Shown: positions 58,027-64,000 of the stretch, piece after piece
Position numbering within the stretch: the stretch's first letter is position 1
Layout of the letters: the number at the start of each line of letters is the position of its first letter
The notes under the pieces: generated by a model
Databases searched by the model: none
Seen by the model: the letters and a program-made list of their open reading frames with translations, nothing else
Told to the model about the DNA's origin: nothing
From: Paraburkholderia phytofirmans PsJN
GTDB lineage: Bacteria > Pseudomonadota > Gammaproteobacteria > Burkholderiales > Burkholderiaceae
Direction: 5' to 3'
Assembly (NCBI RefSeq): GCF_000020125.1
Contig: NC_010681.1
Coordinates: forward strand, 1,116,001-1,180,000
DNA: 64,000 nt
Made by a program: the position numbers and the translations under genes

Positions 58027-59016
58027 ATGAATACTTCTTCCTTCATTTCCCCAGAAGCCGGCGAACGGCCGCAACCGCTGTCCGGCAACGCCATGCCCCG
58101 CTGCGGCGGCATCGCGACGATGATGCGGCTGCCGAACGTCGGCTCGGCCGAAGGCTTCGACGCCTGTTTCGTCGGCGTGCCGTTCGATCTCGGCACCTCG
58201 AACCGGACCGGCGCGCGCTTCGGACCGCGCCAGATCCGCAGTGAATCCGTGCTGCTGCGCCCGTACAACATGGCGACGCGCGCCGCGCCGTTCGATTCGC
58301 TGCGCGTGGCCGACCTCGGCGACGTCGCGATCAATCCGTACAACCTGCACGATTCCATCAAGCGCATCGAAACCGCGTACGACGAAATTCTTCAACACGA
58401 TTGCAAGCCGATCACGCTGGGCGGCGATCACACCATCGCGCTGCCGATCCTGCGCGCGATTCATCGCAAGCACGGCAAGGTCGGCCTGATTCACGTCGAC
58501 GCGCACGCCGACGTCAACGACACCATGATGGGCGAGAAGATCGCGCACGGCACGCCGTTCCGCCGCGCGGTGGAAGAGGGCTTGCTCGATTGCGACCGTG
58601 TCGTGCAGATCGGTTTGCGCGGCACGGGCTACGCAGCCGAAGACTTCGACTGGTGCCGCGATCAGGGTTTTGAAGTCGTGCAGGCCGAGGCTTGCTGGAA
58701 CCAGTCGCTCGTGCCGTTGATGGCGCGTATTCGCGAGCGCATGGGCGACGGCCCGGTGTACATCACGTTCGACATCGACGGGATCGATCCGGCTTTTGCG
58801 CCGGGCACGGGCACGCCGGAAATCGCCGGCTTGACGGTGCCGCAGGCGTTGGAAATCATTCGCGGCTCGCGTGGTCTGAATATCGTCGGCTGCGATCTGG
58901 TCGAGGTCGCGCCGCCTTACGATCCGTTCGGCACGACCGCGCTGCTCGGCGCGAATCTCGCGTTCGAATTGCTGTGCGTGCTGCCGGGTGTCGAGTATCG
59001 GGCGTCCACGCGCTAA
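58027..59016 (+). CDS. Agmatinase-family ureohydrolase (agmatinase or guanidinobutyrase)
   Basis: 329-aa Mn-dependent ureohydrolase. GGDHTIALP near residue 138, HVDAHADVND near 160, and TFDIDGIDPAFAPGTGTPE near 248 supply all metal ligands. The N-terminal SGNAMPRCGGIATMMRLP is typical of guanidinobutyrase and related enzymes, so the substrate may be agmatine, 4-guanidinobutyrate or a similar guanidino compound. It would release urea. Adjacent LysR and NCS1 permease genes support a catabolic role. Confidence 0.85.
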   Translation: MNTSSFISPEAGERPQPLSGNAMPRCGGIATMMRLPNVGSAEGFDACFVGVPFDLGTSNRTGARFGPRQIRSESVLLRPYNMATRAAPFDSLRVADLGDVAINPYNLHDSIKRIETAYDEILQHDCKPITLGGDHTIALPILRAIHRKHGKVGLIHVDAHADVNDTMMGEKIAHGTPFRRAVEEGLLDCDRVVQIGLRGTGYAAEDFDWCRDQGFEVVQAEACWNQSLVPLMARIRERMGDGPVYITFDIDGIDPAFAPGTGTPEIAGLTVPQALEIIRGSRGLNIVGCDLVEVAPPYDPFGTTALLGANLAFELLCVLPGVEYRASTR

Positions 59017-59034
59017 AACGATTTGAGCGATAAG

Positions 59035-59061
59035 AAAAGGCCTGCATTTGCAGGCCTTTTT
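59035..59061. terminator. Bidirectional terminator between the ureohydrolase and permease genes
   Basis: AAAAGGCCTGC, ATTT loop, GCAGGCCTTTTT, between two convergent genes. Confidence 0.85.
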
Positions 59062-59098
59062 GTGTTTATGTGACGTTGACGCTCAGCTCAATTGAGCC

Positions 59099-60415
59099 TC
59101 AGGCATACGCGGTCTTGCGCGCCGTCACGAACACCAGATAACACACCGCGCCGATCACCAACGCGGGCAAGGTCGCGCCGAGATTCGGCAGCCATTGATT
59201 GATCACCTGATACGCGACGATACCAATCGCCCACGCAAGGAACGCGCTCAGATGCCAGCCGCCTGAGAAGCCATAACGGCCGCGCACGTCGGCGAGCGCG
59301 GCGGCTTCGATACGACGCTTGCGCACGATGAAGTGATCCACCAGCACCACGCCGAACAGCGGCGCGAATACCGAGCCGATCAGCAGCAGGAAGTTCTGAT
59401 ACTTTGCCATCGGCACGGCAAGGGCGATCAGCGTGCACAGCGCGCCGAACGCCGCCGACAAAATGGGCACGCTGCCGCGCGTCCAGAACGTGCCGGTCGA
59501 CACCGCGGCCGAGTGGATGTCCGCGAAGGCGTTGTCGACTTCATCGATCAGGATCAGCAGCAGCGCGAGGCCGCCGCCGGCTTGCGCCAATGCGCCGGTC
59601 AACAGCGCGTCGCCGCCGCCCGCCGCGAGGCCGTAGACCGCGCCGAGTGCGTAAAACCAGATGTTGGCGATGCCGTAACCGATCAGCGTGCCGCGGAAGG
59701 TTTCGCCGGGCTTGCGGCCGAAACGCGTGTAGTCGGCGATCAGCGGCAGCCACGACAGCGGCATGGCCACTACCAGATCGATCGCGCCGCCAAACGACAT
59801 CTCGCCCGTGCCCGGACGCTGCATCAACGCGTTCAGATCGTGCTTGGCGAGCAGATTCCAGGTGAGCCACGCCGCGCCCGCGAGCAGCAGCCAGATGCCC
59901 CACGTACGCAGAAAGCGCCGCACGAACGAGAGCGGGCCGCTGATCGCGAGCAGCGTCGCGAGTAAGCCGAAGATCACCGTCCAGATGAGCGGCATGGAGA
60001 GGCCGAAGGCCTGCTTGGCGAGGGCGTCGGCGGAATCGCGCATTACGATCACCTCGAACGAGCCCCAGCCGACCAGTTGCACCGCGTTCAGCACGGCGGG
60101 CACCGACGCGCCGCGCACGCCGAGCGTCGGCCGCAGTGACGACATGGCCGCGAGCCCCGTATCCGTGCCGATCACGCCGGCCAGCGCCAGCAGCACGACG
60201 CCGATCACGCTGCCGATCGCGATGGCCAGCAGCGCATGCGGCAGCGACAATCCCGGCACTAGCAGCGCGCCCGCTTGCGCAACCAGCAGGCCGATGCCGA
60301 GCGAGAACCAGAGCGCGAACGCGTCGCCGGTGCGGAACGCGCGACGCGCGTCGGGCACCGGCGTGAGCGGTGCGTAGGTGGAACCGGCATCGCCGGCGAG
60401 TGGATCTTGTGCCAT
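59099..60415 (-). CDS. NCS1-family permease (cytosine/purine permease-like)
   Basis: 438-aa transporter of about 12 helices in the NCS1 family. GIGLLVAQAGALLVPGLSLP, SLRPTLGVRGASVPAVLNAVQLVGW and DYTRFGRKPG are typical of the CodB/CytX group. The ATG at 60415 removes a hydrophilic upstream extension. Its substrate may be a pyrimidine, hydroxymethylpyrimidine or, by neighbourhood, a guanidino compound. I found no TPP riboswitch, which weakens a thiamine-precursor role. Confidence 0.8.
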   Translation of the reverse strand: MAQDPLAGDAGSTYAPLTPVPDARRAFRTGDAFALWFSLGIGLLVAQAGALLVPGLSLPHALLAIAIGSVIGVVLLALAGVIGTDTGLAAMSSLRPTLGVRGASVPAVLNAVQLVGWGSFEVIVMRDSADALAKQAFGLSMPLIWTVIFGLLATLLAISGPLSFVRRFLRTWGIWLLLAGAAWLTWNLLAKHDLNALMQRPGTGEMSFGGAIDLVVAMPLSWLPLIADYTRFGRKPGETFRGTLIGYGIANIWFYALGAVYGLAAGGGDALLTGALAQAGGGLALLLILIDEVDNAFADIHSAAVSTGTFWTRGSVPILSAAFGALCTLIALAVPMAKYQNFLLLIGSVFAPLFGVVLVDHFIVRKRRIEAAALADVRGRYGFSGGWHLSAFLAWAIGIVAYQVINQWLPNLGATLPALVIGAVCYLVFVTARKTAYA

Positions 60416-60770
60416 CTGGTCTTGTCCCTGTTGATAGTGCTTGCCGACTCGTTTGCCAATCTGGCTGCGCAAACTGCGCCGACGTTTGCGTCTGCTGTTA
60501 TTTCCGCGGTTAGGTCATGCGTTGCCTGCCATGTCCGCTCGATCGTCCAATTGCTTCACCGGTTACCCGATTCGGCCTGGCGGGCCGCCTGAGTTGTTCC
60601 CCGCGCGCCGCGCGTCCTTTGTCCAGACGCCGGGCGATTCTTGCCCGGGCGCCGTCACTGTCATAATGCAGGACGTTGCCCGCACTTTCACGTGCTGGCG
60701 TGGCTCACCGGCTGTACGCCGCCTTAACACGGACCGCGTCCGGAAAAGCCGAGATTATCCCCAAAACGTC
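60416..60770. other. Divergent region between the NCS1 permease and rarA
   Basis: 355 bases. An imperfect hairpin CGCCGGGC/GCCCGGGCG lies near 60635. No TPP or guanidine riboswitch consensus and no ORF with coding character are seen. CATAAT near 60662 is a weak -10 candidate for rarA. Confidence 0.4.
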
Positions 60771-62084
60771 ATGTTTGAAGAAACCCGTGCCAATGTTCCG
60801 CTCGCCGAACGCCTGCGGCCCCGCAATATCGACGAAGTGATCGGCCAGAAGCACCTGCTCGGCCCGAACAAGCCGCTGCGGGTCGCGTTCGAATCCGGCG
60901 AAGCCCATTCAATGATCCTCTGGGGCCCGCCCGGCGTCGGTAAAACCACGCTCGCCCGGCTCATGGCCGATGCGTTTCACGCGGAGTTTATCGCGCTCTC
61001 CGCGGTGCTCTCGGGCGTGAAGGATATCCGCGAGGCGGTCGAGACCGCGCAGATTCATCGCGCGAACGGGCATCAGACGCTCGTGTTTGTCGACGAAGTG
61101 CATCGCTTCAACAAGAGCCAGCAAGACGCGTTCTTGCCGCACGTCGAGTCGGGGCTGTTCGTGTTCGTCGGCGCGACGACCGAAAATCCGTCGTTCGAGG
61201 TGAACAGCGCATTGCTCTCGCGTGCCGCCGTCTACGTGCTGAAAAGCCTCACCGACGACGAGCAGCGCGAGTTGCTCGAGCGCGCGCAGCAGGAACTCGG
61301 CGGCCTCACGTTCACCGACGAAGCCCGCGACGCGCTGATCGGTTCCGCCGACGGCGACGGCCGCAAGCTGTTGAACAACCTCGAAATCGTCGCGCGGGCG
61401 GCTTCGCAGCAAAAGACCACCGAGATCGACGGCGCGTTGCTCGGCAGCGCGCTGGCCGAAAATCTGCGCCGCTTCGATAAAGGCGGCGACGCATTTTACG
61501 ACCAGATCAGCGCGCTGCATAAATCGGTGCGCGGCAGCAGCCCGGACGGGGCGCTGTACTGGTTCTGCCGCATGCTCGACGGTGGCGCGGACCCGCGTTA
61601 CCTGGCGCGCCGCATCGTGCGCATGGCGTGGGAAGACATCGGCCTCGCCGATCCGCGCGCCGCGCGCATCGCGCTAGATGCCGCCGAAACCTATGAGCGC
61701 CTGGGCACGCCCGAGGGCGAACTGGCATTGGCGCAGGCGATCATCTATCTGGCGGTCGCGCCGAAGTCGAACGCGGGATACAACGCGTATAACGAGGCGC
61801 GGCGCTTCGTGAGCAAGGATCAATCGCGCGGCGTGCCGGTGCATCTGCGCAACGCGCCGACCAAGCTGATGAAGGAACTCGGCTACGGTCACGAGTATCG
61901 CTACGCGCACGACGAACCCGATGCCTACGCGGCCGGCGAAACGTATCTGCCGGACAACATGCGCGATCCGCATTGGTACGAGCCGACGCCGCGTGGTCTC
62001 GAAGGCAAGATTGGCGACAAGATGGCGCGTCTGGCGGAGCTCGACGCGCAGTGGCGCAGCGAGAACAAGCCGAAGAAGGGTTAG
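60771..62084 (+). CDS. rarA: Replication-associated recombination ATPase RarA (MgsA)
   Basis: 437-aa AAA+ clamp-loader-like protein acting at stalled replication forks. GPPGVGKTT near residue 52, Walker B FVDEVHRF near 105, and sensor [17 protein letters not shown] near 130 are present. [17 protein letters not shown] is the family N-terminus, so the ATG at 60771 is firm. serS follows after 257 bases. Confidence 0.95.
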   Translation: MFEETRANVPLAERLRPRNIDEVIGQKHLLGPNKPLRVAFESGEAHSMILWGPPGVGKTTLARLMADAFHAEFIALSAVLSGVKDIREAVETAQIHRANGHQTLVFVDEVHRFNKSQQDAFLPHVESGLFVFVGATTENPSFEVNSALLSRAAVYVLKSLTDDEQRELLERAQQELGGLTFTDEARDALIGSADGDGRKLLNNLEIVARAASQQKTTEIDGALLGSALAENLRRFDKGGDAFYDQISALHKSVRGSSPDGALYWFCRMLDGGADPRYLARRIVRMAWEDIGLADPRAARIALDAAETYERLGTPEGELALAQAIIYLAVAPKSNAGYNAYNEARRFVSKDQSRGVPVHLRNAPTKLMKELGYGHEYRYAHDEPDAYAAGETYLPDNMRDPHWYEPTPRGLEGKIGDKMARLAELDAQWRSENKPKKG

Positions 62085-62275
62085 GCTTGGCGGCGCCTCT
62101 TGCGCTGCGGCTCGCTTCGCGCGTGTTGTCGCGCCTCGCTGCGGCGTTTGTTTCGCGCGCGGCTGTGCGCGTCGTTTGGCGCTTAGCGTTGTGCTTCGAT
62201 GCATGCCTTGTTTCATGCGTCGCTGCCCGCCTAAGCGCGCGCCATGTCGGCATTCCACACACGCCGGCCATCTAA

Positions 62276-63637
<1,362 letters not shown>

Positions 63638-63745
63638 GCGGCTCCATCAGCGACGGGATCGTAATTGCGTCGATCCTCTGCTGATGTTGCGTCAAGACGG
63701 GTACGGCGTGCCAGGCGCTTCTGAAGTTTTTTTGGGTCGAGGGGC

Positions 63746-63775
63746 TTGGCAAACCGAAATAGGCTGTTTTATAAT
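63746..63775 (+). promoter_or_regulatory. Promoter of tRNA-Ser
   Basis: TTGGCA (63746-63751), 18 bp, TATAAT (63770-63775), 68 bases before the mature tRNA. The -10 is perfect, as expected for a stable RNA gene. Confidence 0.7.
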
Positions 63776-63843
63776 CTTTTTCTCCCAAGCAATCGACCCG
63801 CTTGGTACTGATGAGGCGGTAGTCACGGCGATTCAGTAGACCC

Positions 63844-63934
63844 GGAAAGGTGGCAGAGTGGTCGAATGTACCTGACTCGAAATCAGGCGTACGGTTTTCC
63901 CGTACCGTGGGTTCGAATCCCACCCTTTCCGCCA
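63844..63934 (+). tRNA. tRNA-Ser(CGA)
   Basis: 91 bases including encoded CCA. Acceptor GGAAAGG/CCTTTCC, a long variable arm typical of serine tRNAs (GCGTACGG-TTTT-CCGTAC), and GGTTCGAATCC for the T-arm. The anticodon CGA (63878-63880) reads UCG. Confidence 0.97.
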
Positions 63935-63940
63935 AATTTA

Positions 63941-63975
63941 AAAACCCCGCAGAGCGAACGTTCTGCGGGGTTTTT
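63941..63975 (+). terminator. Rho-independent terminator of tRNA-Ser
   Basis: AAAACCCCGCAGA, 8-base loop, TCTGCGGGGTTTTT, seven bases past the tRNA. Confidence 0.9.
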
Positions 63976-64000
63976 GTTTTGACGCAAAGCGAGCTCGGAC

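Noticed and set aside
60416..60770. TPP or guanidine riboswitch ahead of the NCS1 permease or rarA
   Set aside because: I searched for the conserved TPP blocks (CTGAGA, ACCTGATCTGG) and for guanidine aptamer blocks on both strands and saw none.

Overview
The window is a GC-rich chromosomal segment of a beta-proteobacterium, almost certainly Burkholderia or Paraburkholderia. The evidence is a glucokinase fused to an RpiR/HexR regulator, a DUF3460-scpA-panC-panD cluster, a tamA-tamB-metG-apbC-dcd-decarboxylase run, and very GC-rich codon use. The genus call rests on gene content recognised from memory, not on a search. Almost everything is core or conserved chromosomal sequence. There is no transposase, integrase, CRISPR array or rRNA in view.

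Region 1 (1-12.2 kb) is a vitamin B12 locus. A sigma-70 promoter and cobalamin riboswitch precede btuB, followed by btuC, btuD, cobT, cobS and cobC on the plus strand. cobU-cbiB-cobD-btuF run on the minus strand, with cobQ diverging from them. Together they import corrinoid (BtuB, BtuF, BtuCD) and complete it (aminopropanol arm and nucleotide loop). No corrin-ring genes are present. Region 2 (12.3-17 kb) holds a DoxX protein, a PaaI-type thioesterase, a ParA-like ATPase, panD, panC, scpA and a DUF3460 gene. Region 3 (17.3-33 kb) holds the outer-membrane assembly pair tamA-tamB, metG, an OmpA-type lipoprotein, apbC, a SodC-like lipoprotein that has lost most metal ligands, dcd, a large PLP-dependent amino-acid decarboxylase, and an LprI-like protein. 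Convergent to these lies a bestrophin.

Region 4 (34.0-37.6 kb) is the oddest. Two copies of a roughly 233-bp multi-hairpin repeat lie in inverted orientation around an unknown 150-aa gene and a secreted phosphodiesterase. The main hairpin stem differs between the copies at two positions, each with a matching change on the other arm. Region 5 (37.6-46.9 kb) is a glucose unit: zwf-pgl-glk/hexR on the minus strand and a glucose-type ABC importer (gtsABC plus ATPase) on the plus strand. The two operons diverge from face-to-face promoters whose -10 boxes sit in the two halves of one 19-bp perfect palindrome that resembles a HexR operator, so one repressor could control both. The importer transcript would start with a leader of about 440 nt containing a perfect 15-bp hairpin.

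Region 6 (47-64 kb) holds a LysR regulator, a glutathione S-transferase, an orphan fliD, a TRIC-like membrane protein, a Smr-domain protein, trxB, ftsK, lolA, rarA, serS and tRNA-Ser(CGA). The order trxB-ftsK-lolA-rarA-serS matches Escherichia coli, but here a LysR / agmatinase-family ureohydrolase / NCS1 permease module sits between lolA and rarA. That looks like an inserted guanidino-compound use module.
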